DNA from: RGIG6353 sp964558655
Lineage (GTDB): Bacteria; Bacillota; Clostridia; Oscillospirales; SIG627
Assembly: GCA_964558655.1 (NCBI GenBank)
Contig: CAZLEX010000018.1
Coordinates: forward strand, 1-30,880
DNA length: 30,880 nucleotides
Direction of reading: 5' to 3'
Shown: piece after piece, positions 7,339-15,919 of the stretch
How the letters are laid out: every line of letters starts with the position of its first letter
How positions within the stretch are numbered: position 1 is the first letter of the stretch
Position numbers and translations under genes: made by a program
The notes under the pieces: generated by a model
The model's database searches: none
Told to the model about the DNA's origin: nothing
The model's input: the letters and a program-made list of their open reading frames with translations, nothing else

Positions 7339-8086
7339 TATCATGACCTTATTTCCCGAAATGCTCGAAAATATCTTTAATGAAAGTATTATCGGCAGGG
7401 CAAGAAGAAAAAAACTTGTTGATATTAGATGCCACAACATTCGTGATTTTGCGGGAAATAAACATAATAAAGTAGATGACACTCCGTACGGTGGGGGGAT
7501 GGGAATGTTAATAGCATCTCCTCCGGTATACGATTGTTATACTTCAATAATCACAGATGCCAAAGAAAAACCTTTTACGGTTTATCTCTCTCCCAAAGGT
7601 AAAAAGTTTACGCAGGAAACAGCAAAAACTTTTCTTTCTTATAGCAGAATTGTACTTTTGTGTGGCCATTATGAAGGTATTGATCAAAGAGTTCTTGACG
7701 AAATAGTCGATGAAGAGATTTCGGTGGGGGACTTTGTTTTAACCGGAGGAGAACTTCCGGCTGCAATTGTAGTTGATGCTGTTTCAAGAATGATTGACGG
7801 AGTTTTGGCAAACGAAGATTGTTACAAAAACGAAAGTCTTGCTTCGGGACTGCTTGAATATCCGCAATATACCCGTCCGTATGAATATCACGGGATAAAA
7901 GTCCCCGATGTGTTACTGTCGGGAAATCATGAAAAAATAGAAACCTGGCGGTTCGAAAGAGCACTTGAAATCACTCGGGAGAAACGCCCGGATCTTTATG
8001 AAAAAATAAATTTTGAAGAAAAGCGAAAAGAATTAAAGAAACAAATAGAAAAAGCGTGTCATGGAGGTACGCTGAATGACGAATAA
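7328..8086 (+). CDS. trmD: tRNA (guanine37-N1)-methyltransferase TrmD
   Basis: This 252-residue SPOUT methyltransferase adds a methyl group from S-adenosylmethionine to G37 of tRNAs with a G at position 36, preventing +1 frameshifts. Visible signatures are MRFDIMTLFPEM at the start, the knot motifs LCGHYEGIDQRV and SVGDFVLTGGELPA, and the C-terminal VPDVLLSGNHEKIETWR. The start ATG at 7328 has GAGGG 8 bases upstream and lies inside the end of rimM. The 3' end overlaps murJ by 11 bases, indicating translational coupling. Confidence 0.97.
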   Translation: MRFDIMTLFPEMLENIFNESIIGRARRKKLVDIRCHNIRDFAGNKHNKVDDTPYGGGMGMLIASPPVYDCYTSIITDAKEKPFTVYLSPKGKKFTQETAKTFLSYSRIVLLCGHYEGIDQRVLDEIVDEEISVGDFVLTGGELPAAIVVDAVSRMIDGVLANEDCYKNESLASGLLEYPQYTRPYEYHGIKVPDVLLSGNHEKIETWRFERALEITREKRPDLYEKINFEEKRKELKKQIEKACHGGTLNDE

Positions 8087-9635
8087 AAAAAACAGATCTT
8101 TTATGACTGTTGCTTTTATGATAATTGCAATGGTTATATCAAAACTTTTGGGCATGTTACGCGGTGTTTTGCTTGCATCATCTTATGGAATAAGCGAAGA
8201 CGCCACTGCTTTTTCAGCCGCTTCCAGAATACCGCTTTCCTTTTTTGATATAGTTTTTTCCTCTGCAATACTTGGTTGTTTCATACCCATATACAACTCG
8301 TTTTCGGACAATCAAAAATGTAAAAAAGATGAATTTGCAAGTATTTATTTGAATTTTATGCTACTCTTTACCGGGCTGTTATCATTGATTGGAATGATTT
8401 TCGCACCGGAAATATTATCATTGATTGCTCCCGATATGTTGCCGGAGACGGCGAGAATTTCCGCAATACTGTTGAGAATAATGTTTCCGCTTATTGTTTT
8501 TGCCGCCGCTTCTTACACTTTAGTCGGAGTTCTTCAGTCTAATGGAAAATTTATAGCTCCTTCGTTTATAAGTGCATTATCCAACATACTTGTTATTATT
8601 TATTTCTTGTTTTTTAATGAAAAATTCGGTATCAAAGGTCTTGCATTTTCTTATACATTGGGTTGGATAATACAAATGCTTACTCTTATTTTTTCTTTGA
8701 GTAAAAATGATTTGAATTATAAAATTTTATTCAATTTTAAAAACAAAGAGTTTGTAAAAGCTTTAAAATTAACTCCGCTTATTATAATAGGCTCATGGCT
8801 CGCACCTGTATGTATGCTTATCAGTATGCGTTTCGCACTTCAAATAAATGTAAGCGGTGCTGTTCCGTCATTTGAATATTCCATTAATCTTTTCACTGTC
8901 ATAACAGGTATTACAACATACGGCATATGCAATTACATTTTTCCCGAACTTTCTTCGCTTGCTTCATCAGATGACAGCGACGGTTTTATCAAAACTTGCC
9001 GTTCCGGTCTTTCTTCTTCATTGATTATGACAGTCATCATTGGTGCCTGCACACTTGTTCTTGCACCTTATGCCGTTTGTGTTATATATAAAAGGGGCAG
9101 TTTTGATATAGTGGCTGCACAAAATGTTACGGCAATACTGCGAGCTCTTGTTCCCGGCATGATAGGGTTTACATTGGTCGAAGTTTTAAGCAGGGTGTTT
9201 TATGCAAAAAAAGCACCCAAGTATCCGGTTGTTTCGGTTATTGCCGGAATAGTTTCAAATGTGTTTTTTTCGTTTGTGCTTTGTAATGTGTTTCCGTCAG
9301 AAATTAATGTTTTGGGTATTTCTTATTCATCTGCTATATTGATAACAGGGATAATTATGTTTATTTTTGCGTCTTTGAAAATGAAAAATTTTTCAGATAA
9401 AAAATATATATTCAATTTTGTAAAAATCATTTTTTCCGGTGCTTTCGCAGCGTTGTCGATGGTTACAATATGCCGGATATTTTACATTGATCCGTATACT
9501 TCTTCCTTTATAAAAAATATTCTGTTTGCGGGATTTACGGCATTGGCTGGGATTTTTGTATATTTTTTGTTCCTCTGTTTGTTCAGAGAAGAAAATATGG
9601 TTAATATTATTTTAAAAAAGATAAAAAAGAGGTGA
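8076..9635 (+). CDS. murJ: Lipid II flippase MurJ (MviN family)
   Basis: This 519-residue polytopic membrane protein of the MOP flippase superfamily has about 14 hydrophobic segments. Family features include the N-terminal MVISKLLGMLRGVLLASSYG, followed by AFSAASRIPLSFFDIVFSSA and, in the middle, VCVIYKRGSFD, where the RGxF-like turn is typical of MurJ. It should flip lipid II or a related undecaprenyl-linked precursor across the membrane. GGAGGT precedes the ATG by 7 bases. It overlaps trmD and is followed four bases later by a polymerase/ligase-like gene, which suggests a role in an envelope polymer as well as peptidoglycan. A paralogue elsewhere in the genome cannot be excluded. Confidence 0.9.
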   Translation: MTNKKNRSFMTVAFMIIAMVISKLLGMLRGVLLASSYGISEDATAFSAASRIPLSFFDIVFSSAILGCFIPIYNSFSDNQKCKKDEFASIYLNFMLLFTGLLSLIGMIFAPEILSLIAPDMLPETARISAILLRIMFPLIVFAAASYTLVGVLQSNGKFIAPSFISALSNILVIIYFLFFNEKFGIKGLAFSYTLGWIIQMLTLIFSLSKNDLNYKILFNFKNKEFVKALKLTPLIIIGSWLAPVCMLISMRFALQINVSGAVPSFEYSINLFTVITGITTYGICNYIFPELSSLASSDDSDGFIKTCRSGLSSSLIMTVIIGACTLVLAPYAVCVIYKRGSFDIVAAQNVTAILRALVPGMIGFTLVEVLSRVFYAKKAPKYPVVSVIAGIVSNVFFSFVLCNVFPSEINVLGISYSSAILITGIIMFIFASLKMKNFSDKKYIFNFVKIIFSGAFAALSMVTICRIFYIDPYTSSFIKNILFAGFTALAGIFVYFLFLCLFREENMVNIILKKIKKR

Positions 9636-9639
9636 GAGT

Positions 9640-11601
9640 TTGAACACCGGCTTAAATAAAAAAAGAATGTCTCAAAAATTTAAAAAACTTTTAAAAAACA
9701 GTTTAATTGTCCGTTTTTTGCTTTTTCTGTCCGAATTTTTTTATTCAAAAATCACTCATTCGAAAATTGCACAACTTTTTTCTTCTTATTCGGAGACCGG
9801 AAAATGTTACGATAACAGTTTTTTAAAATATGTTGTTTCCAAAGCAGGTCTTAAAAAAAGTACTCGGCTGATAATAAAAAATAAGATTCAAAAAAATATT
9901 GAAAACAGCATTTTTTACAAAGCTGTTTGCTCTTTATCCGATATATTGCTTTCGGCAAAAGTCAGAATGTACGGCATTGCTTTGTTTATATTCGGATTTT
10001 GCAGCGTTGCTGCGGGGATGATAAAAACATATGTTTCTTTTTCTCATGGCGATGATTACTTTTTGATTTTTCAGGGAGCACTTCTCGTATTTATCGGTTT
10101 TGCTTTTCTTTTTTATAAAAACAGTATGGGGCATTTGCTTTATAATAGCAAGATAATATGGTTCTTATTGCACAATATTGCAGGAATTGAAAAAGAAAAA
10201 ATTGTTCGTCCTACTACGAAGGAAAATACGGTTCTTCCCGTACTTTTGGGACTTTTTTGGGGATTGACTTCTATAGTAATTGATCCGATTTACATTCTTG
10301 TTGCTTTTTTTGCAATCATTTATATTATTTTTGTGTTTTACAAACCAGAATTCGGTATACTGGTCATGGTTGTAACCGTACCGTTTTTGCCCACAATGCT
10401 TATTTGTTTTGAAATATTGCTTGTTTTTGCATCTTTTCTTTTGAAAGTTTTGCGTGGAAAAAGGTCAATTTACTTCGGCTTGCTTGATATTTGTGTTGCC
10501 GTCTTTGCAATGTTGATACTTTTGGGCGGTATCTTTTCCGCTTATCCGAAAACGAGTATTCAGGCATCGTGTGTTTTCGTTTGCTTTATTCTTTCATATT
10601 TTCTTGTTGTAAATTTAATAAAATCTGTTTCTTCGCTCAAAAAAATGATTTTTTTACTGTCGTTGTCTTTCTTTGTTTGTTCTTTTTTGGGAGTATGGCA
10701 AAACTTTTTCGGAATAGCCGATACGACCTGGACCGATGTTGAAATGTTTGAAGAAATAAATACGAGAGTTGTATCCACATTTGAAAATCCTAATGTCTTC
10801 GGTGAATACCTGATTATGATGGCACCTATGGTATTATCCCTTTTCTTTATAGGGAAAAACTTTAAAAATAAATGTATTCCGGCACTCGTTTTTATCACAG
10901 GTTGTGCGGCACTTGTATTTACATGGTCAAGAGGTGCATGGCTCGGATTTATTTTTTCTTTGATTTTATATTTGATTATTGTAAACAAAAAAATTATTTC
11001 ATTTTATCTTGTCGCTCTGATATCTTTGCCTTTGGTGTATCAGTATTTGCCGTCTGCGTTTCAGTCAAGAATATCGAGCATAGGTAATATGTCGGATTCT
11101 TCCACATCTTACCGTGTATATATATGGGAAGCTTCGTTTAATATGCTAAAAGACTGGTGGTTTTCCGGTATAGGCGTGGGAACCGGTTCATTTGCGGAAG
11201 TTTATCCACTGTACTCTCTTGCCGGAATTGAGACTGCACCTCATTCGCATAACCTTTATTTTCAAATATTCCTTGAACTCGGAATATTCGGAATAATTGC
11301 TTTTTTGGCGATAATATTTTTTGCACTGTCAAAATGTTGCACATATTTGATTACAGGAAAGCAAAGAGGAGTAAAATTGATTTCTTCGGCAGCTATGATG
11401 GGAATAATGGCAATTCTTGTTCAGGGACTTACGGATTATGTTTGGTATAATTACAGAGTATTTCTCGTTTTTTGGATAGTAATCGCAATAATGTCGGTAT
11501 CGATAAATTTGGCACGAAAAGAAGATTTGCAATTAAACAGTGAAAATGAAATGATTTCGGGAGGTAAAAATGAAAAATCAGAAATCAGCATACAGATTTA
11601 A
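9640..11601 (+). CDS. O-antigen ligase/Wzy-type polymerase membrane protein
   Basis: This 653-residue membrane protein has a ~110-residue basic cytoplasmic N-terminus followed by many transmembrane segments. Wzy_C/O-antigen-ligase features are visible: STFENPNVFGEYL near 385, FTWSRGAWLGF near 430, and the large extracytoplasmic loop IGVGTGSFAEVYPLYS...ETAPHSHNLYFQIFLELG near 510-550, containing the conserved H and NLY motif. Such proteins join or polymerise undecaprenyl-linked glycans outside the membrane. I chose a TTG start at 9640 because AGAGGTGA lies just ahead and the first ATG (9667) has no ribosome binding site. It follows murJ immediately and overlaps the next gene by 32 bases. The actual glycan substrate is not known. 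Confidence 0.85.
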   Translation: MNTGLNKKRMSQKFKKLLKNSLIVRFLLFLSEFFYSKITHSKIAQLFSSYSETGKCYDNSFLKYVVSKAGLKKSTRLIIKNKIQKNIENSIFYKAVCSLSDILLSAKVRMYGIALFIFGFCSVAAGMIKTYVSFSHGDDYFLIFQGALLVFIGFAFLFYKNSMGHLLYNSKIIWFLLHNIAGIEKEKIVRPTTKENTVLPVLLGLFWGLTSIVIDPIYILVAFFAIIYIIFVFYKPEFGILVMVVTVPFLPTMLICFEILLVFASFLLKVLRGKRSIYFGLLDICVAVFAMLILLGGIFSAYPKTSIQASCVFVCFILSYFLVVNLIKSVSSLKKMIFLLSLSFFVCSFLGVWQNFFGIADTTWTDVEMFEEINTRVVSTFENPNVFGEYLIMMAPMVLSLFFIGKNFKNKCIPALVFITGCAALVFTWSRGAWLGFIFSLILYLIIVNKKIISFYLVALISLPLVYQYLPSAFQSRISSIGNMSDSSTSYRVYIWEASFNMLKDWWFSGIGVGTGSFAEVYPLYSLAGIETAPHSHNLYFQIFLELGIFGIIAFLAIIFFALSKCCTYLITGKQRGVKLISSAAMMGIMAILVQGLTDYVWYNYRVFLVFWIVIAIMSVSINLARKEDLQLNSENEMISGGKNEKSEISIQI

Positions 11602-12178
11602 TTTTATAGATGTATTGTTAATTGTGGTTTTAATAGCTGTTTTGGGAGTTATTTATTATTTTGTGGCGGGAAGAAACTCGATATCCGCCGGAAATAAATT
11701 GATAGGTGAGGGGAAAAGCGAAAAACTCCGTTTTGTTATTGAGCTGAAAACTGTCGATAAAGATTATGTGGAAAAAATAGAAACCGATTTTAAAAACAGT
11801 GCATCTGTAATAGAAACTGTCAGAAATACCAACATAGGTAAAATTGTAGATTTAAAAATTACACCGTCAAGAATAATTACAGAGAATACGGAGACGGGGG
11901 AAAGAACGCTTGTTGAATATCCTGCCGTGAATGAATCGAACAATACGCCTTCGGATACGGAGAAAAATGATGAATCGGATGATAGCACCGATGAAACCGA
12001 AACACCGATTTATGATTTTTACAATGTTAAAATAACGGTGGAAACAGATGCTTCAAAAAGCGATAAGGGGTTTGCGACAGACAGTTTTAACATTTCGATA
12101 GGCACGGAAATTAATTTCAGAATACCGCATTTTGTGGGAACCGGTAATTGTATCTCTTATGAAGTTGTGGAAAAATGA
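11570..12178 (+). CDS. DUF4330-like single-pass membrane protein
   Basis: A 202-residue protein with a short basic N-terminus, one membrane segment at residues ~11-33 (FNFIDVLLIVVLIAVLGVIYY) and an extracytoplasmic domain. It has an acidic Ser/Thr/Glu/Asp-rich insertion (NTPSDTEKNDESDDSTDETE) near residues 125-145, probably disordered. It resembles DUF4330 proteins, often found beside MurJ and O-antigen-ligase genes in Firmicutes; their function is unknown. GGAGG precedes the ATG. It overlaps the polymerase gene and is followed nine bases later by a smaller paralogue, so the two may form one envelope complex. Confidence 0.75.
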   Translation: MKNQKSAYRFNFIDVLLIVVLIAVLGVIYYFVAGRNSISAGNKLIGEGKSEKLRFVIELKTVDKDYVEKIETDFKNSASVIETVRNTNIGKIVDLKITPSRIITENTETGERTLVEYPAVNESNNTPSDTEKNDESDDSTDETETPIYDFYNVKITVETDASKSDKGFATDSFNISIGTEINFRIPHFVGTGNCISYEVVEK

Positions 12179-12187
12179 GGTAAGACA

Positions 12188-12667
12188 ATGAAAAATAAAA
12201 GAAATATAAAATTCAATATATTGGATTTTTTGATAATTGTATTTGTTATTTCCGTAGTTGCGGCTGTATTGCTCAGAAACGGAATTGCAAGCAATTTGAC
12301 GGCATCAAAAAAAACCTTGCAGTATACATTAAAAATCAGCGATGTTCAGATGGAATCATATGATTATATAAAGCCCGGAACAATCGTATATTCCAACGAC
12401 GATAACAGAGAAATAGGAAAAGTTGTTTCAGTCGAACCTGCACAGCCTGCAACATTTTATACAGTTTTATCCGACGGCGATGTAAAGAAGACAGAACAAC
12501 CAAACCGCATTGATATATATTTAACCGTCGAAACATCGGGTACCGTTGACAGCGAAGGACACAAAATAGACGGAAAAATATTTATTGCTTCCGGGAAAAC
12601 CATAGAAGTCTATATAAATGCGATTTACTTCAATGTTGAAGTAAGAGATGTGTGGGAAAAACTGTAA
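12188..12667 (+). CDS. DUF4330-family membrane-anchored protein
   Basis: A 159-residue protein with one N-terminal membrane segment (residues ~10-30, ILDFLIIVFVISVVAAVLL) and an outside domain with the DUF4330 pattern KPGTIVYSNDDNREIGKVVSVEPA. It is a paralogue of the preceding gene, sharing the F-N-[IF]-[IL]-D-[FV]-L start and domain layout but lacking the acidic insertion. GAGGT precedes the ATG. It ends the rimM-to-DUF4330 operon. No terminator is obvious after it. The function is unknown; partnership with the polymerase is inferred from context. Confidence 0.78.
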   Translation: MKNKRNIKFNILDFLIIVFVISVVAAVLLRNGIASNLTASKKTLQYTLKISDVQMESYDYIKPGTIVYSNDDNREIGKVVSVEPAQPATFYTVLSDGDVKKTEQPNRIDIYLTVETSGTVDSEGHKIDGKIFIASGKTIEVYINAIYFNVEVRDVWEKL

Positions 12668-12756
12668 ATGTTTTGTCGGTTTTCTCTAAAAAAGATTATA
12701 AATTTCCAAATAAATTGACATTTTTTGATAATAGTTTTAATGTGCAAAAAAAGCTA

Positions 12757-12785
12757 TTGATTTTTTAAAAAAATTTTGTTATAAT
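12757..12785 (+). promoter_or_regulatory. Promoter for the HPr gene
   Basis: TTGATT (12757-12762) and a perfect TATAAT (12780-12785) are 17 bases apart, giving a leader of about 45 bases. A weaker candidate, TTGACA (12715-12720) with TAATGT (12738-12743), also at 17 bases, lies just upstream. Confidence 0.75.
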
Positions 12786-12838
12786 ATTCGAAAATATCAT
12801 CAGTTATTAAGTAAATTCGTAAATAGGAGCGGATTATA

Positions 12839-13102
12839 ATGATATCAAAGGAAGTTACTGTTAATAATACCGTAGGACTGCATGCGAGGCCGGCAACATA
12901 TTTTATACAAAAAGCCAACAGCTACAGTAGTTCTGTATGGGTAGAGTGCGGCGATAGGCGTGCAAATGCAAAAAGTTTGCTCGGAGTATTGTCATTGGGA
13001 ATCGAAAAAGGTGCTACGGTTGTAATAATCGCAGACGGCCTTGATGAAAACGATGCAGTTGACGGCCTTGAGGCACTTATCTTAAAAGGCTTTAACGAAT
13101 AA
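12839..13102 (+). CDS. HPr family phosphocarrier protein
   Basis: An 87-residue protein of normal HPr size. The active-site histidine is at position 15 in GLHARPAT, so it can accept phosphate from enzyme I (Crh has Gln at this place). The regulatory serine is at position 46 in NAKSLLGV, the site for HPr kinase and CcpA-type carbon control. AGGAG lies 9 bases before the ATG. It has its own promoter and a terminator right behind it, so it is monocistronic. Whether this is the main ptsH or a second HPr cannot be decided from the window; no other PTS gene is nearby. Confidence 0.92.
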   Translation: MISKEVTVNNTVGLHARPATYFIQKANSYSSSVWVECGDRRANAKSLLGVLSLGIEKGATVVIIADGLDENDAVDGLEALILKGFNE

Positions 13103-13109
13103 AGCTGTT

Positions 13110-13155
13110 TATGCCGGTTATCCTTTGAAAAAAGGATACGGCATAATTTTATTTT
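13110..13155 (+). terminator. Intrinsic terminator of the HPr gene
   Basis: Arms TATGCCG..TATCCTTT (13110-13126, two-base bulge) and AAAGGATACGGCATA (13131-13145) form a 15-bp stem followed by ATTTTATTTT. It ends 12 bases before the uvrC ATG, so uvrC is reached either by read-through or from a promoter I could not identify. Confidence 0.85.
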
Positions 13156-13166
13156 CGGAGATATTT

Positions 13167-15026
13167 ATGGAAAATTCAGATAAAGTATCAGAGCTTTTGA
13201 AAGCTGCAAATACATTACCTCAATGTCCCGGCGTATACAAAATGTACGATAAAAACGGCAAAATAATTTATGTGGGTAAATCAAAATCATTAAAAAACAG
13301 AGTTTCACAGTATTTTCAAAATATTTCACAGCATAATTTAAAAACTCAAAAAATGATTTCCTGCGTTGAACGATTTGACTGTGTTTTTACCAACACCGAA
13401 ACAGAAGCTTTGGTGCTGGAGAATGAACTTATAAAACTTCATTCTCCCAAATTTAATATTAAATTAAAAGATGATAAAAGTTATCCGTATATATGTTTAT
13501 CACTTTCTTCGAATTACCCGTCGCTTTCTCTTGTCAGGTCCAAGAGTGCACAGAGTCACAAAAAAGATAAACTTTTCGGGCCTTATTCTTCATCGGTTCA
13601 GGTGCGTAAAATAATCGATACTGTAAATAAATATTTTAAATTGCCGACTTGTTCCATGAAATTTCCGAGAGATATAGGCAAGCAAAGACCTTGCTTGTAT
13701 TATCACATAAAGCAGTGCTGCGGAGTATGTACCGGAAATGTGAGTGTTGACGATTATAGAGAAATTATTTCTCAAGTTGAATTGTTTCTGAGAGACGATT
13801 ACGAAAAAGCGTTAAATTCCGCAAAAAAATTAATGATTGAAGCTTCCGATGCTCTGAATTTTGAAAAAGCCGCAATGTACAGAGATATATACAATTCCGT
13901 ACAAATATTAAGAAGTAAACAAAAGATGCTTTTGAGGGAAAATTGCGACCGTGATATTTTCGGAATGTGGAGTGATGAAATTTCCGGTTGTATATCGGTT
14001 TTGGTTTTGAGGAACGGAAAACTTATAGACAGCGAGCGTATAATGATAAATTCCGAAGAAATACTCGATTCTCACACTTTTGCGACTTTTATAGCCGAAT
14101 ATTACAAAAAAAGAGAATATATTCCTCAGCATATTATGATACCACGCGATTTGTATTCGGAAGAGGTTGAAACTTGTGTCGAATATTTTGAAAAAATACA
14201 TGGAAAAACCGTAAAAATACATTGTCCGGAAAGAGGTAAATTTAAAGAGTTATTGACTTTATCGTGTGATAATGCCAAAGAATATGTTATACATCAAAGA
14301 AATGTTTCGGAAAAGCAGGATAAAAAATTAATAGATCTTGCAAGTTTACTATCGTTGGAGGTGGTTCCGGAAGAAATCGAAGCGTATGATATTTCAAACA
14401 GTGCAGACCAGTTTGTTACCGCTGGACTTATACGCATTTCCAACGGTAAATTTAATAAAAAAGGGTATAAGATTTTCAATATAAGAGAAAGCTCTATGGA
14501 CGATTATGCGGCAATGCGTGAAGCAATTTTTCGCCGTATAAAGCATTATATTGAAGAGAATGACAGTGATACATCCGAAAAGAAATGGAGTTTGCCGGAT
14601 CTTATTTTTCTTGACGGCGGTATCAATCATGTAAAAGTAATAAAAAAACTGTTAGACGAATTTGGAATTCATTTACCTGTTTTCGGAATGATAAAGGATA
14701 ACCACCATAAAACCAGAACTTTAACAGACGGTGAAAATGAAATTTCAATTGCAAAAAATCAGACTGTTTTCAGGTTTATTTACGAAATACAGGAAGAAGT
14801 ACACCGCTTTACATTTAAGTCTATGGATTCAAAAAGGCGTAAAAGCTTAAAACATTCATCTTTGGAAAATATAAAAGGAATTGGCAAAAGTAAAGCAAAA
14901 ATTCTTATTTCCGAATTTAAAAATATTTCCAATATTAAAAAAGCGACTGTTGAAGAATTGAGTGCCGTAAAAGGAATATCGAAAAGCGATGCTTTTCGTA
15001 TAACCGAATACTTTTCTTCAAAGTAA
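13167..15026 (+). CDS. uvrC: Excinuclease ABC subunit UvrC
   Basis: A 619-residue protein of normal length. It has an N-terminal GIY-YIG nuclease (GVYKMYD, YVGKSKSLKNRVSQYF), a Cys-rich stretch (LYYHIKQCCGVCTG), a UVR motif (ALNFEKAAMYRD), the RNase H-like second nuclease (LIFLDGGINHVK) and a C-terminal HhH pair (NIKGIGKSKAKIL, VKGISKSDA). UvrC makes the two incisions on either side of DNA damage once UvrB marks it. I chose the ATG at 13167 because GGAG is 7 bases upstream; the earlier in-frame TTG at 13125 lies inside the HPr terminator. uvrA and uvrB are not in the window. Confidence 0.97.
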   Translation: MENSDKVSELLKAANTLPQCPGVYKMYDKNGKIIYVGKSKSLKNRVSQYFQNISQHNLKTQKMISCVERFDCVFTNTETEALVLENELIKLHSPKFNIKLKDDKSYPYICLSLSSNYPSLSLVRSKSAQSHKKDKLFGPYSSSVQVRKIIDTVNKYFKLPTCSMKFPRDIGKQRPCLYYHIKQCCGVCTGNVSVDDYREIISQVELFLRDDYEKALNSAKKLMIEASDALNFEKAAMYRDIYNSVQILRSKQKMLLRENCDRDIFGMWSDEISGCISVLVLRNGKLIDSERIMINSEEILDSHTFATFIAEYYKKREYIPQHIMIPRDLYSEEVETCVEYFEKIHGKTVKIHCPERGKFKELLTLSCDNAKEYVIHQRNVSEKQDKKLIDLASLLSLEVVPEEIEAYDISNSADQFVTAGLIRISNGKFNKKGYKIFNIRESSMDDYAAMREAIFRRIKHYIEENDSDTSEKKWSLPDLIFLDGGINHVKVIKKLLDEFGIHLPVFGMIKDNHHKTRTLTDGENEISIAKNQTVFRFIYEIQEEVHRFTFKSMDSKRRKSLKHSSLENIKGIGKSKAKILISEFKNISNIKKATVEELSAVKGISKSDAFRITEYFSSK

Positions 15027-15103
15027 ATTTCGGAGTATTTATAACAAATTTCTTTTATTTCGTTAAAAAATTGTTCGATTTACGGAATTTCATAATTTTA
15101 ATC

Positions 15104-15132
15104 TTTACTTTTTTTACAAAATATGATATTAT
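15104..15132 (+). promoter_or_regulatory. Putative promoter for the S24 repressor gene
   Basis: TTTACT (15104-15109) and TATTAT (15127-15132) are 17 bases apart, followed by a strong GGAGG at 15153. The spacing from GGAGG to the ATG is 11 bases, longer than usual. Confidence 0.5.
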
Positions 15133-15168
15133 TGACTTAGAAAAATTTTAACGGAGGATTGCTCTTTT

Positions 15169-15906
15169 ATGAGTTTCAACAAAAAAGTTTTAAAACTTCT
15201 CAAAGAAAAAAAGAAAACAAAAGCTGAACTCGCAAAAGCCGCAGGTATTCCTTATACTACCCTTGACAGTATGCTCAAACGGGATTCCGATACTACACGA
15301 CTTGCTACAATTTTTAAAATAGCACAATATTTAGATGTGTCGGTAGAAGAACTTGTTTTTGACGGAGATTTCAAAACTCCGTTGGACGATTTATCTTTTT
15401 CGGATGAAGAACGGATTTTAATCAGTGATTTCAGGCAAATCGACGAGAGAGGGAAAAATACCGTATTGGCTGCACTTCATCATGAAGTTGTATTAAATAA
15501 ACGGTTTTCGGATTTTGAAGATATTTCGGAAACGGTTACGAATTTTAATACGATACCTGTGTACAATGCACCTGCTGCCGCAGGAGATGCACTGCCGTTT
15601 ATTACCGATGATTATATTATGGTAAATTCAGACAAAGCTCCGGCAAATGCAAGTTTCGGTATCAGGATTAGCGGTGACAGTATGGAACCGGCAATAAGTG
15701 ACGGCTCTGTTGTATGGGTGCGACGCCAGGAAACACTTAATAACGGTGAAATAGGAATTTTTATCCTTAACGGAGAAAGTCTTTGCAAAAAATATGAAAA
15801 TATCGGCGGAAAATGCCGTCTTATTTCCGTGAATAAGAAGTATCACTCTATCGAAGTTTATGAATCAGACGATTTGCGTGTCGTAGGACGCGTGATCGAA
15901 CTCTGA
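15169..15906 (+). CDS. XRE-S24 (LexA/CI-like) repressor
   Basis: A 245-residue protein. It has an N-terminal XRE helix-turn-helix (residues ~6-62: TKAELAKAAGIPYTTLDSML) and a C-terminal S24 peptidase domain. The expected self-cleavage site Ala-Gly is at 138-139 (APAAAGDA), the nucleophile serine at 171 in GDSMEPAI, and the general-base lysine near 207 in ESLCKKYE. Proteins of this type repress genes until RecA filaments or another signal trigger autocleavage. It is not canonical LexA, which carries a winged HTH. No phage genes lie nearby, so it is probably a host regulator. The next gene starts 13 bases after its stop, with its own GGAGG, indicating cotranscription with the LytM-like protein. 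Its target operator is not obvious. Confidence 0.88.
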   Translation: MSFNKKVLKLLKEKKKTKAELAKAAGIPYTTLDSMLKRDSDTTRLATIFKIAQYLDVSVEELVFDGDFKTPLDDLSFSDEERILISDFRQIDERGKNTVLAALHHEVVLNKRFSDFEDISETVTNFNTIPVYNAPAAAGDALPFITDDYIMVNSDKAPANASFGIRISGDSMEPAISDGSVVWVRRQETLNNGEIGIFILNGESLCKKYENIGGKCRLISVNKKYHSIEVYESDDLRVVGRVIEL

Positions 15907-15919
15907 CGGAGGGAATGCC

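Noticed and set aside
7328..8086. Overlaps rimM/trmD and trmD/murJ as possible frameshifts
   Set aside because: Each product is full length with its own ribosome binding site; short overlaps are normal translational coupling.
13125..13166. Earlier TTG start for UvrC
   Set aside because: It lies in the loop and 3' arm of the HPr terminator and has no ribosome binding site; the ATG at 13167 has GGAG.
15169..15906. S24 repressor as a prophage marker
   Set aside because: No integrase, terminase, structural genes or attachment sites are seen on either side; neighbours are chromosomal housekeeping genes.
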